This document shows, one piece after another, positions 54,074-62,580 of a stretch of DNA of 64,000 nucleotides. How positions within the stretch are numbered: the first letter of the stretch is position 1; each line of letters starts with the position of its first letter. Position numbers and translations under genes: made by a program. The notes under the pieces were generated by a model. The model was not told where the DNA came from and did no database searches. It worked only from the letters and a program-made list of their open reading frames with translations. Source of the DNA: Solibaculum mannosilyticum (lineage in GTDB: Bacteria; Bacillota; Clostridia; Oscillospirales; Acutalibacteraceae); contig NZ_AP023321.1 in NCBI RefSeq assembly GCF_015140235.1, positions 248,001 through 312,000 on the forward strand, written 5' to 3'.

Positions 54074-54313
54074 ATGAACTATATCGTCTATGGGAAGAAA
54101 ATTGGAGACCGCTGTTATGGCGCTATAAATTTGCATGAAGGGAAAGTTGGAGTCGGCCTGGTTTATGCTACGCTGATCCCAGATTGTGACCGCGCCAAGA
54201 TGTATGCTGACAAGCTGGCTGAGATGGTGCCCGGTTTTATCTTCCAAGTTCGCGGCGCCGGCACTCGCAAGGTCTACTATGAAAGGGCCGGCAAGCCGGA
54301 GGAATCGGTATGA
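54074..54313 (+). CDS. small hypothetical protein
   Basis: 79 residues from ATG 54074. Compact alpha/beta, family unknown; overlaps the next gene by 4 bp. Confidence 0.42.
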   Translation: MNYIVYGKKIGDRCYGAINLHEGKVGVGLVYATLIPDCDRAKMYADKLAEMVPGFIFQVRGAGTRKVYYERAGKPEESV

Positions 54314-54681
54314 GCGCCGGGGAGCCTTCTTTTCTTCTCTGGCTCCGGGAGGTCGTTCAGCCGCAAGCAGACCCCCGTTCCGGGAATGCCGCGGCGCTGG
54401 ATGATTTCTCGCCGGATGGAATGCGGGAATATTGCTATCCCAAGGAGTTTACGGTGTCCGGCGACGCCTATATGTGGTCGGTTTCAAGCGCCCACACAAA
54501 AGGGCGGCATCTCTGCACCCACTACGAAATTTGGTTTTTCGGGCCAGCGTTTGGCTCTGGTCAGAGAATCGCCACCGGCAGTCCTACCAAAGCCAAAATA
54601 CGGTGCGGTCTAAGAAAAATCTATGATTATTACTACGGAGGGAACTCGAATGAAAACGATCCAGCTCACTTTTCTGTTTGA
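54310..54681 (+). CDS. hypothetical protein
   Basis: 123 residues, alpha/beta, with aromatic-rich central part. Coupled by ATGA to the gene before and overlapping the next by 32 bp. Confidence 0.4.
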   Translation: MSAGEPSFLLWLREVVQPQADPRSGNAAALDDFSPDGMREYCYPKEFTVSGDAYMWSVSSAHTKGRHLCTHYEIWFFGPAFGSGQRIATGSPTKAKIRCGLRKIYDYYYGGNSNENDPAHFSV

Positions 54682-55252
54682 AGACACAGGCTTCTGCAAG
54701 GATGTGTTCCAATCTGTAAACCAGCCCTATTACTACTGCAACCGTGATACGGTTGATGGCACATGGTACACTTCTACCCCGGATGATTATCAAAATGATT
54801 GCCGCATCCGAAAGGATGTTATCATCGAGATCATCTCGGATGGGCAGGTGATCGCTCTGGATGGAAACGGGGACTTCGAGGGAAAAAAGCCATTCATCCC
54901 CTTCTATACCTTTAGGGAACAACTGGCACAAGCGTTCTTGAATAAACACCCGGGGGTCCACAGTTATGAAGATATGAAACAAAAGCTTCTGTTCCTGCCG
55001 GGCGGGGAGCCTTACTCTGACCCGAGCAGCTGTCAGGATAACTGGATTTTTGCCCTTGATTTTGGGAATGAAACCGAACAGGTCCTGGAATCTGCCGACT
55101 GGATGGGCCGAGAGTATCACATTCTTGCCGTCCAGTACACGCACAAACCCACTGGCTTTGTATTTACAAATTATCGTTTTCGGGCGGCTGTTCTCCCACC
55201 GAGGGCTTCCAGCCATGACCTTTTGCTTTACGATTGGCAGGAAAGCCGCTGA
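54650..55252 (+). CDS. hypothetical protein
   Basis: 200 residues from ATG 54650, which has GGAGGG upstream inside the previous gene. Beta-rich soluble protein; family unknown. Confidence 0.42.
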   Translation: MKTIQLTFLFEDTGFCKDVFQSVNQPYYYCNRDTVDGTWYTSTPDDYQNDCRIRKDVIIEIISDGQVIALDGNGDFEGKKPFIPFYTFREQLAQAFLNKHPGVHSYEDMKQKLLFLPGGEPYSDPSSCQDNWIFALDFGNETEQVLESADWMGREYHILAVQYTHKPTGFVFTNYRFRAAVLPPRASSHDLLLYDWQESR

Positions 55253-55269
55253 AGGAGGGAGGTTAGTTT

Positions 55270-55542
55270 ATGGGAATGTTGCTCATCCGAGAATTGAATG
55301 TCAACGGCTGCGGCGATTTTGCCGATGTGCTGGTCCAAACTGACCAGCCGGTAACGCCAGAGCAGATGAAAGAGCTGCACCACGATCTGACACGCCTTAA
55401 CAACGAACAGGAGTGCCCAGATACGGATGATGTGGTGGAAGAAGCCGTGAAAAACACTTTAGGCGAGACGGCCCGGTGTATCGGCTATGCCCTTCTGGAA
55501 TATGGAGGGGGCGGCCACCCCTGCGATGAAAAATCCCGTTGA
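55270..55542 (+). CDS. small hypothetical protein
   Basis: 90 residues from ATG 55270 (GGAGGG upstream). No recognised motif. Confidence 0.4.
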   Translation: MGMLLIRELNVNGCGDFADVLVQTDQPVTPEQMKELHHDLTRLNNEQECPDTDDVVEEAVKNTLGETARCIGYALLEYGGGGHPCDEKSR

Positions 55543-55598
55543 CTGCCTTTGTCGAAGCATCGGCAAGCATTTACATCAAATCCAAAAGGAGAATCACT

Positions 55599-56732
55599 AT
55601 GAATATATTGCATGATAAATCTTCTGTCAAAAGTTTCAGCGCAAAATGGATTGACCGGGGTTATGCCCGGGAAGATGTCCATTCGCTCAGACTCCAATAT
55701 GTCTACACCCCGGAGCAGCGGGAGGCAAACCGTCAGATTTGCGATGCCGGTCCTGATGAGGCGCACCACAGGATCAAACAGGCAGCTGAGTCAAAAAACG
55801 CTGTGATGGCCTCTGTCATGGCGGCCATTGCCAGGGAGTTTATCTGCTATCAGTATGAAGCTGAAGATCCGGCGCCTTACGGAAGTTCCCGTTGGGAACT
55901 GTTTTTCTGGTGCAACGACTTCAGCAATACGCTTCACGGCTATGGATTGTCTGGGCGGGATTACTCCTATTTCACACTGTCCTTCAACTCTGCCCAAACA
56001 GTGGAACAGCGGGTAGCAGTCTGCGGGCGCGTCCTGCAGTTTTTAGAAACCCGCTTTCATTCAAACCCTAATCTTGAGGTTGCGGTGCAGTACACCACAT
56101 GGTACGACAAAGGAAAGATCAAAGCGGACGCCAAAAAGGTGCAACATCTTCTGGATGGCCGCCAGTACACCTATGGCACCAAGGAAGGCAAATTTGTTGT
56201 GGAGAACGGTCAGCTTCTCTTCCACCCCAAGTATGCCAAAAAATATAACTACCGTGTGGACGATTCTGATATTCTCGCTATATGCTGGGAACTGGATCTG
56301 ACGCCAAACATCAGTACAGCTCCGGCCCAAAGGCCAATGCCGGCCATGGGTAGGCAAGGGCCTATTACCTTCCCTTATGAAAAGTACGGCTCCACACATC
56401 CCATCCAGCTAAAGGTATCCACCTATATGGACGGCAACCTGGCGATTGCCATGCACACATGGGAAAATGGCTATGCGGAGCCCTGGGCCTCTCTGACGGT
56501 CAATCTGGACGGGGAACGGGGGAAAGACTGCGCGTTCATCGATACCAATGGTGACGCCGATTTCCCGGTCTGGCTGATCCGCCACGGATTGGCTATCCCT
56601 ACCGGGGCAACGCAGCGCAGTGGTTACTGTGAGTATCCAGAGTACCGCTTCCGGGCAGACCGCCTGCGTGAACTGGACCCGGAGGGGTACGCTGAATATC
56701 TATCATTGCAGGAAGGGAGGCGCAGCGCATGA
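55599..56732 (+). CDS. two-domain protein with C-terminal DUF4313-like domain
   Basis: 377 residues. The first 250 are of unknown fold. The last about 120 (IQLKVSTYMDGNLAIAMHTW...SLTVNLDGERGKDCAFIDTN) match a DUF4313-like domain and are clearly homologous to residues 10-110 of the protein at 57206. Overlaps the next gene by 4 bp. Confidence 0.6.
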   Translation: MNILHDKSSVKSFSAKWIDRGYAREDVHSLRLQYVYTPEQREANRQICDAGPDEAHHRIKQAAESKNAVMASVMAAIAREFICYQYEAEDPAPYGSSRWELFFWCNDFSNTLHGYGLSGRDYSYFTLSFNSAQTVEQRVAVCGRVLQFLETRFHSNPNLEVAVQYTTWYDKGKIKADAKKVQHLLDGRQYTYGTKEGKFVVENGQLLFHPKYAKKYNYRVDDSDILAICWELDLTPNISTAPAQRPMPAMGRQGPITFPYEKYGSTHPIQLKVSTYMDGNLAIAMHTWENGYAEPWASLTVNLDGERGKDCAFIDTNGDADFPVWLIRHGLAIPTGATQRSGYCEYPEYRFRADRLRELDPEGYAEYLSLQEGRRSA

Positions 56733-57052
56733 AATACAAAAAAATCTATGAAGTTCTGGAACAGCGCCGTTCTAGCAGTCCCGACTTCCGCTATTCCGAT
56801 TATAGCGGGTGGCGTTCCTACTATCGTTCCTATATGGATCGCCAGCGTCCACTTTGGATTGTAGCCGAAGACCCGTCCGCTGGCAGACGACTCTGGATTA
56901 CTCAGGAGCGTTCTCAGTTGAGCATCACGGTAGGACCAATGGATCATGAGAGGCGAAATCACGGCCATGCTCATACCATTTCCTGTAGAAATCAAGCGGA
57001 TATGTGTGCCACACTGTACAAGCTCTTTGAAAGCGCGGCGGGTGCCGCCTAA
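56729..57052 (+). CDS. small protein homologous to the second half of the 57206 product
   Basis: 107 residues. Stretches such as FRYSDYSGWR and PLWIVAEDPSAGRR have counterparts FHYTDYSGWR and PLWIEAEDPAHHRH in the protein at 57206. So this gene plus the end of the previous one equals one longer paralogue. Confidence 0.6.
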   Translation: MKYKKIYEVLEQRRSSSPDFRYSDYSGWRSYYRSYMDRQRPLWIVAEDPSAGRRLWITQERSQLSITVGPMDHERRNHGHAHTISCRNQADMCATLYKLFESAAGAA

Positions 57053-57156
57053 TGTACGAATGACCCGAAATCTTTAAGATTCCAATAGGGCCGTCAAAGG
57101 CATCACCTCTTCCCCGCTCTCATACTGCGGGGACAGGCGCACAGTTTTATAACCAT

Positions 57157-57188
57157 GACCAGGGGGCTGTCCTTGCAGTCCCCTGGTC
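57157..57188 (+). terminator. hairpin before the 57206 gene
   Basis: A perfect 9-bp stem GACCAGGGG/CCCCTGGTC but without a T run, so termination is uncertain. Confidence 0.4.
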
Positions 57189-57205
57189 TAGTTCACGGAG
57201 AGATT

Positions 57206-58012
57206 ATGAAACCAATACCATTTAAAATGAAAGGAACCGAATATGCACTAACTGTTAAAATCGCCACCTATCCAGAAGGTAATCTTGCCATCAAACTCTA
57301 TCAAGAGAGCTTCGGCCAGCTGGTCTTCTGGGACAGTCTGACCGTCAATCTGGGCGGCTTACGCGCCAAAGATTGCGGCTTTATCAACACCAAAACCACT
57401 GGCAAGCGGTATCATGCCTGGATCAAGCGCAACGGTTTAGGCGAGCGCACCGGGCAAGTACGGCTGGAAGACGGAACAGAATATGTGGAATACATCTTCA
57501 ACACTCAAAAACTGAAAAAACTGGATCTGGACGGGTACACCTACTATTCCCGCCGGTTGAATGGCGAGCTTGGCAGACGGTATATGCGGTTGTATATCGC
57601 CCTGCGCCGGCTGGCAAAACACATACCAGGATTTCATTACACCGATTACAGCGGCTGGCGCCGTTTAGAGGGTTCCTCTGATACGCTTCCACTATGGATT
57701 GAGGCGGAAGATCCAGCTCATCACCGGCATTTCACCTTTGAGCATCACGGAATCTCGCTGCGTACCATCATCACCGACTGCGATACCCAGACTGTGAAGA
57801 ACAGCCTATATCTCCGCCGTGAGGACATGGCCGCTGAATTGCTGGCATTGTTCCAGGAAGAGCTTCCAGTCTACCAGCCCTGGTCAAAGGAGCGGCGCTG
57901 GAAAAGCGACACAAGACATGATCCATCCCTTGCTCAAACATTTCAAGAAACTACCAATATTCGTCAAAAGGCAATGAAAAGAAAAACCGGAAGAAGGAGT
58001 AAAAAATCATGA
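57206..58012 (+). CDS. fused DUF4313-like paralogue
   Basis: 268 residues. Residues 10-120 repeat the C-terminal domain of the 55599 protein, and residues 125-225 repeat the whole 56729 protein, followed by a basic tail (KRKTGRRSKKS). It is thus a fusion form of two adjacent paralogues. Role unknown. Coupled by ATGA to the next gene. Confidence 0.6.
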   Translation: MKPIPFKMKGTEYALTVKIATYPEGNLAIKLYQESFGQLVFWDSLTVNLGGLRAKDCGFINTKTTGKRYHAWIKRNGLGERTGQVRLEDGTEYVEYIFNTQKLKKLDLDGYTYYSRRLNGELGRRYMRLYIALRRLAKHIPGFHYTDYSGWRRLEGSSDTLPLWIEAEDPAHHRHFTFEHHGISLRTIITDCDTQTVKNSLYLRREDMAAELLALFQEELPVYQPWSKERRWKSDTRHDPSLAQTFQETTNIRQKAMKRKTGRRSKKS

Positions 58013-58707
58013 AAATCAAATTATACCCCAAAGAATTACTGGAAGCCGCTTGGAAGCAAGACAAAAAGCTTTATGCTCATGGCGATGCAGCGGCCCCTCC
58101 CAAATGCCTGCGGTGTGGCGCCCCTCTGGCAGCCCACCTGATGGTCAACGCCCTCAGTCGATACGCGGATGTGCAGATCTGTGAAGCCTGCGGCATGGAT
58201 GAGGCCCTTCGGGATGCCGCCCATACGCCCCTGCCCCTTGTGGAATGGGATGCCGTCAAGTCTGGACACCTGAAGAAAAAAGCGGAAAAGTCCATCTGTT
58301 ATCTGGTGCAGAACTGCACTTTTTCAGAAGTGTTCAAGCACACCTACAAGCCTCCAATGCAGCTCATCGAACGCCCCGTCAGCGAACTTGCTTATTCCCG
58401 TTCGGATTACGATGGATACCGCTGGTGGACAACCTGGCACAATGAGAGCGGCAAAAAGACGCCGCCAGAGTTGGTAAAAGAAATCGATGAGTTTCAAAAT
58501 GCCCTATTCAAGTTGCCGGCCTTTAAGACGCTGGAGACCATGAAACGCTTCTGCCGATATGCCGAGACTACCAGTGATCCGACTGAATTTAACCTCTATT
58601 CTGAAACGGCACATTTGTACATCCGGATTCGGCTGATCACTCGGTTTCGGGATTACAACGCCTATATCTACTACTATGATAAGGCTGCCGCTGGAGAAGA
58701 GCAATGA
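58009..58707 (+). CDS. zinc-ribbon-like protein (long paralogue)
   Basis: 232 residues. The N-terminal part repeats the zinc-ribbon protein at 49414; the C-terminal 140 residues form an additional helical domain. Last rightward gene before the converging leftward block. Confidence 0.5.
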   Translation: MKIKLYPKELLEAAWKQDKKLYAHGDAAAPPKCLRCGAPLAAHLMVNALSRYADVQICEACGMDEALRDAAHTPLPLVEWDAVKSGHLKKKAEKSICYLVQNCTFSEVFKHTYKPPMQLIERPVSELAYSRSDYDGYRWWTTWHNESGKKTPPELVKEIDEFQNALFKLPAFKTLETMKRFCRYAETTSDPTEFNLYSETAHLYIRIRLITRFRDYNAYIYYYDKAAAGEEQ

Positions 58708-58826
58708 AATTACAATAGGTATGGTCAGAGCTCCTTTTCGCAGCAATAAAAAATCGTAGTAGGGTAGGTTTTACCGCAGTGTGGCCCCAACCGCAAAGTT
58801 GGGGTCCATAGGTTATATCGAAATAA

Positions 58827-58867
58827 GCGCACAGCAGCGTCCAACTACTGCTGTGCGCTTGTTTTTT
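58827..58867 (+). terminator. terminator ending the rightward gene array
   Basis: A perfect 11-bp stem GCGCACAGCAG/CTGCTGTGCGC followed by TTGTTTTTTT. The gap 58708-58942 also holds a GGCCCCAAC/GTTGGGGTC hairpin near 58782-58805; no gene is visible. Confidence 0.85.
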
Positions 58868-58899
58868 TCCTCTTAGTACATCCTGTTTGAATCCACGGG

Positions 58900-58933
58900 A
58901 AAGGCCCCGAGATCAAAAGGTCTCGGAGCCTTT
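58900..58933 (-). terminator. terminator of the leftward block
   Basis: AAAGGC, CCGAGA/TCTCGG, GCCTTT stem facing the leftward gene at 58943; T run weak. Confidence 0.6.
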
Positions 58934-58942
58934 CTCATAAAT

Positions 58943-59125
58943 TCAAATTCGGAACAGTTTGATGGCTCGCATCAATGTAATGCACTGCTCCTGGTATAGA
59001 TCCTCATCCAGCCGGCCGTCAATTACAGAATATTTGAGCAGTAAGGGCCGATACATATTCAAAATATCGGTAATTGACTCCAGATCACCTTCTTTTGCCT
59101 GAAACAACAGTTGTTCAAATATCAT
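58943..59125 (-). CDS. Tn916 Orf8-like helix-turn-helix protein
   Basis: 60 residues (IFEQLLFQAKEGDLESITDI at the start), matching the short helix-turn-helix/sigma-region-2-like proteins encoded as orf8 beside orf7 in Tn916-type elements. ATG 59125 has GAGGGGGTGG upstream. Overlaps the sigma gene by 11 bp. Role in controlling excision or transfer is inferred from Tn916. Confidence 0.65.
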   Translation of the reverse strand: MIFEQLLFQAKEGDLESITDILNMYRPLLLKYSVIDGRLDEDLYQEQCITLMRAIKLFRI

Positions 59126-59528
59126 GTTTTTCCACCCCCTCAATACTTTTTCTCAACTTTTGAACAGCACGGTAATAGACTGCGGCTGCGCCTTTATAAG
59201 TCAGGCCTAGTCTTACACCAATCAAGTCAAAAGGGCAGCTGTCCAAAACATGCGACAGGAACACATACCGCTCGCGTTCATTCAACCGCTTGAGTGCATA
59301 GAAGAGCGCATTACTTTCGATCACATCCCATAGAGGAAGGCGCTCTGTAACCTCTTGTTCCAAAGTCTGTCCTGGGGTATAGGTTGTATCGGTCAGTATT
59401 TCACTGTTGCTGTATTGGTTGAGCATGTTCAGGTAATCGCGCCGTGTGCGTTTTACTGCCTGGATTAAGTAACCTGTAAATCTGATTTGTAGTTCTTCCT
59501 CTATCTGTCCATTATTTCGATACCGCAT
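59115..59528 (-). CDS. Tn916 Orf7-like sigma-70 family protein
   Basis: 137 residues. An N-terminal part typical of the Orf7 family and a C-terminal region-4 helix-turn-helix (LNERERYVFLSHVL, then FDLIGVRLGLTYKGAAAVYYR). In Tn916, orf7 and orf8 precede xis and int and help regulate them; here no xis or int follows. ATG 59528 has GGAGG upstream. Confidence 0.75.
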   Translation of the reverse strand: MRYRNNGQIEEELQIRFTGYLIQAVKRTRRDYLNMLNQYSNSEILTDTTYTPGQTLEQEVTERLPLWDVIESNALFYALKRLNERERYVFLSHVLDSCPFDLIGVRLGLTYKGAAAVYYRAVQKLRKSIEGVEKHDI

Positions 59529-59539
59529 GGTCTTGTCCT

Positions 59540-59578
59540 CCAAATGTTCAAGAATTTTTGGGAATCTTGAACATTTGG
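59540..59578 (-). promoter_or_regulatory. perfect inverted repeat over the ribosome site of the sigma gene
   Basis: CCAAATGTTCAAGA (59540-59553) and TCTTGAACATTTGG (59565-59578) are perfect 14-bp arms around an 11-nt loop. The left arm reaches into the GGAGG of the leftward sigma gene, so an RNA hairpin would hide it, or a dimeric repressor could bind the DNA. Confidence 0.65.
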
Positions 59579-60029
59579 AGGGGATCGGCACCGAACTAAT
59601 GGGCGTCTTCGTGTTCTATATAAAACAACACAGCCGACCACACACCACAAAGGTGAGCAATCGGCTGTGTGATACACATAAAGAAGTCCGTCACGACTTC
59701 CGACGCCCGCAGGAGGAGGCTTGTCACTTGTCTTGTGATGTTCCCGCCCTGTCCTCCGAAAAGGGCGGCAGAAGAACCATATTCGATAGTAAACTGTGTG
59801 TCGAAATGTAAGCAGATGGGCGACGAACCTTTTTATGTGCATGGTTTTCAAACTTTCCATGCGCATTTGGCTCCTTGCCATCTGAACCGCACTTTGCACA
59901 CGAACCTGCATTGCCCATTAGAGCGGGCAGCAGGTCTGCCAATGATCCAGGTTCAGTAATTTGATTTTTGTAGAATTTTGTCGGGAATTAAAAGAAAAGG
60001 CGGCCTCATTCATTTAAGAATAAGACCGC
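59579..60029 (-). other. intergenic leader region of the leftward regulators
   Basis: No supported gene in 450 bp. It holds a 10-bp inverted repeat (59628-59637 with 59661-59670) which, read leftward, has a TGTTTTATA tail like a terminator. A second leftward terminator (AGGCGG/CCGCCT, 59999-60031, tail TTTTCTTTT) follows the leader peptide. Confidence 0.5.
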
Positions 60030-60077
60030 CTAACGCAACTTGAAATTCCCTCTGCTATTTCGATTTTTAGTTTTCAT
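60030..60077 (-). CDS. 15-residue leader peptide
   Basis: GGGAGG at 7 nt before ATG 60077 opens MKTKNRNSRGNFKLR and stops at TAG 60030, directly at the base of the terminator hairpin 59999-60031. A strong ribosome site, short basic peptide and terminator in this order look like a translational attenuator, as known upstream of tet(M) in Tn916. Confidence 0.45.
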   Translation of the reverse strand: MKTKNRNSRGNFKLR

Positions 60078-60198
60078 ACACATTCCTCCCGTTTTCGGAA
60101 ATTGCCTATATGGTTAGGGTTTATCTCCATTGTATTCGGTAAATCTGACCAAATTCTGACTGAGTTTTCACTTTTTCCATTTTAATTCCAATTTTCAA

Positions 60199-60243
60199 CA
60201 CGGCAAAAGGGAACAACCTTCATTGATCAACAAAGGCCGCTCC
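60199..60243 (-). terminator. terminator of the ABC transporter operon
   Basis: AAAAGGGA with TCCCTTTT arms and inner CCTT/AAGG pairing, 10 bp beyond the stop of the winged-helix gene. Confidence 0.65.
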
Positions 60244-60252
60244 CTTTTACTT

Positions 60253-60549
60253 CTACTTCTCAAAGCGATAAGCATACCCATGCACAGTTTGAATCGCATT
60301 GATATTTAGTTTTTTCCGTATCTTGTAGATCCGGCTGGTGACGCTTTCGAGGCCGGAAGCAAAGTCATCAGACATTGCATATTGGTAAAGCTGCTCCCGG
60401 GTAAAGGTCCAGCCGGGGTGTAAGGCCAGATAATATAAAATATTGAACTCCATTGTAGTTAACTCCACAACTTGTTCATTTACATAGACCCTGCGTTGGT
60501 TTGGAGCAATACGCAAATTCCCATATTGCAGTACCGCCATCCCGATCAA
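60253..60549 (-). CDS. stand-alone OmpR/PhoB-type winged-helix regulator
   Basis: 98 residues consisting only of the Trans_reg_C DNA-binding domain (ELTTMEFNILYYLALHPGW; SVTSRIYKIRKKL; VHGYAYRFEK). The receiver domain usual for response regulators is missing and cannot be found upstream, where the DtxR gene sits. TTG 60549 has GGAGG at a good distance; ATG 60540 is the alternative. Possibly regulates the transporter operon. Confidence 0.7.
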   Translation of the reverse strand: MIGMAVLQYGNLRIAPNQRRVYVNEQVVELTTMEFNILYYLALHPGWTFTREQLYQYAMSDDFASGLESVTSRIYKIRKKLNINAIQTVHGYAYRFEK

Positions 60550-60567
60550 CAGCCTCACCTCCCACAA

Positions 60568-60936
60568 TTATTCCTTTTTGTCCATACTCTGCTTCAGATG
60601 CCGAAAGCTACTCTCGCTGATCACATGCTCCATGCGGCAGGCCTCCTGTTCCGCTGTTTTTGGATCGACACCTGCCTCCGTCAACAAGTGGGTAAAGAAG
60701 CAGTGTTTCTCATAGGTCTGCTCGGCTACCTCGCGGCCCACATCGGTTAGATGAAGGAAGAAATCCACGTCCATGGTGAGAAAGCCACCTTCTTTCAAAG
60801 TGGACACCGCATGGCACACACTGGGCTTGGACACCTCCATATACCGGGCCACATCTACGGAGCGCACCATGCCTTTTTCTTTTTGAAGCAGCAATATAGT
60901 CTCCAGGTAGTCCTCGCCTGACGCATGGAGCTTCAT
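60568..60936 (-). CDS. DtxR/MntR-family metal-dependent repressor
   Basis: 122 residues. Winged helix VDVARYMEVSKPSVCHAVSTL followed by the dimer/metal domain with EACRMEHVISESSF, whose Cys, Glu and His match metal ligands of DtxR. It should sense Fe, Mn or a related ion and control the adjacent importer. AAGGAG precedes the ATG. It lies 12 bp after the binding-protein gene. Confidence 0.85.
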   Translation of the reverse strand: MKLHASGEDYLETILLLQKEKGMVRSVDVARYMEVSKPSVCHAVSTLKEGGFLTMDVDFFLHLTDVGREVAEQTYEKHCFFTHLLTEAGVDPKTAEQEACRMEHVISESSFRHLKQSMDKKE

Positions 60937-60948
60937 TTTACACTCTCC

Positions 60949-62577
60949 TTATTCAGCGGGTTTCAGAGAAAGAATGTCGAAGAAGTAGGGGGTTCCGGTA
61001 AAGGTGTAGCCGGAAATCTTGTCTGTGTTATAGACGATCATATCCTTCTGATAGGTCAGGGGAATGTCCAGCACCGTCCCCACATCGAAGTTAAACAGGT
61101 AGGTATAGGTATCCCGGACCTCCTGCTCATCCACCATGTTTGTCAAGTCCTTGATGGTGGCGAGGAATTCGTCGGAGCCCTCAATGCCGGGCAGGGAGGG
61201 TGTCTGAGGCACCATGCTGTCCATAGGGGTAAACCAGCAGTGGGGCGAGGCAAAAGCGAACTGGCAGTGCCACAGGGTCAAATCGAACTTTCCTTCCAGA
61301 TAATCAGCGTACCACTGCATCTGTTCGGTGCCGTAGATGGTCACATCAATCCCCACTTCCGCAAGTTGGCTCTTGATGACCTCGGCGGTGGGCATACTGA
61401 CCGCATTATGATCCGCCTCCAGAGTGAGCAGCAGATTCAACGGCTCGCCGTCCTTCTCACGGATTCCGGTACTCTCATTCATGACCCAGCCAGCCTCATC
61501 CAGAAGCTGATTCGCCTTATCGGGGTTATAGTCGTAGGTGGTTTCCAGCTCTATATCGGCATAGGGCGTGTCACGGGTAGCGGGAATATCCGCAGGCGGC
61601 TCATAGCCGTTAGAGATGGCGAGAGACAGCTCCTCCTTGTCGATGGCATAAGCCACGGCCTGCCGCACCCGGAGGTCAGACATATAGGGACGGGTGGCAT
61701 TGGTGGTAATCACCTGCACACGGGTGTCCTTATCCGCCATCTGGCCTGCAATACCGTCCATGGCAAGGGCCTGATCGTATTCCTCATAACTCAGCAGGCT
61801 GCCACCGTAGATCATATCGATCTCGCCGGTCTGGAGCGCCTGCAGGCGGGAGGTGGAGTCAGGAATGTACTTAACGATGATCTCGTCCCAATAGGGCTTT
61901 TCGCCCCAGTAGTCCTCATTGCGGACAAAGCGGGTGTATTCGCCAGCCACATATTCGTCATAGATATAGGGACCCGTGCCAGCCACACCGGAAATGGTTT
62001 GAAAGTCGCCCGGAATAATGAACTCCGGCGCGCTCATGGGGTTTACATCCGGCCAGCAGAAGTCTTGCAGATAGGCATAGAAGGGGTGGTCATAGTGGAG
62101 TGTGATGGTGTAGTCATCGACGATCTCCATCTCCGTAATATCAGTGATGCCCTTCAGCGTGTAGAAAGACGGATTGGACTGCTTATGTTCCAAGTTAGTC
62201 TTGACCGCCTCGGCGTTAAACGGCTCTCCATTGTGGAAAGTAACTCCCTGCCGCAGATGGAAGGTGAGCTCCGTCTGGTCATCATTGTATTCCCAGCTTT
62301 CCGCCAGACCGGGGACAATCTCTCCGTTGTCAAAGTCCACCAAGTTCTCATACACCAGCATGGAAGTGCAGCACAGGGAGTTGTTCATGTAGAGGGTGGA
62401 CAGAGTGGTGGTCTCTGCTCCAATAGCAAAGGTCAGAACTTTTTCCTCTGTTTCAGGCTCCGAACTGGAGGGCGGGGTGCTTTCGGACCCCGAAGGGGCT
62501 GGGCTGCTGCAAGCCGTTAAGAGCATGGCGAAGCAGCAAACCGCGGCAAGGAGACGAGCAAGTTTCGATTTTTTCAT
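60949..62577 (-). CDS. nickel/peptide ABC transporter substrate-binding lipoprotein
   Basis: 542 residues of the family 5 (Opp/Nik) solute-binding proteins. A lipoprotein signal ends LLTAC (lipobox; Cys about 23), then an S/P-rich tether and the family fold with LAESWEYNDDQTELTFHLRQ. With a DtxR regulator and two Nik-type ATPases, metal or metallophore uptake is likelier than plain peptide uptake, but this is inference. 3 bp separate it from the ATPase gene. Confidence 0.85.
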   Translation of the reverse strand: MKKSKLARLLAAVCCFAMLLTACSSPAPSGSESTPPSSSEPETEEKVLTFAIGAETTTLSTLYMNNSLCCTSMLVYENLVDFDNGEIVPGLAESWEYNDDQTELTFHLRQGVTFHNGEPFNAEAVKTNLEHKQSNPSFYTLKGITDITEMEIVDDYTITLHYDHPFYAYLQDFCWPDVNPMSAPEFIIPGDFQTISGVAGTGPYIYDEYVAGEYTRFVRNEDYWGEKPYWDEIIVKYIPDSTSRLQALQTGEIDMIYGGSLLSYEEYDQALAMDGIAGQMADKDTRVQVITTNATRPYMSDLRVRQAVAYAIDKEELSLAISNGYEPPADIPATRDTPYADIELETTYDYNPDKANQLLDEAGWVMNESTGIREKDGEPLNLLLTLEADHNAVSMPTAEVIKSQLAEVGIDVTIYGTEQMQWYADYLEGKFDLTLWHCQFAFASPHCWFTPMDSMVPQTPSLPGIEGSDEFLATIKDLTNMVDEQEVRDTYTYLFNFDVGTVLDIPLTYQKDMIVYNTDKISGYTFTGTPYFFDILSLKPAE

Positions 62578-62580
62578 GGG

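Noticed and set aside
59501-59911. 136-codon leftward frame upstream of the sigma gene
   Set aside because: Arg/Cys-rich composition, no ribosome site, overlaps inverted repeats.
60925-62520. 531-codon plus-strand open frame
   Set aside because: It is antisense to the well-supported substrate-binding lipoprotein and shows no ribosome site or family motifs.
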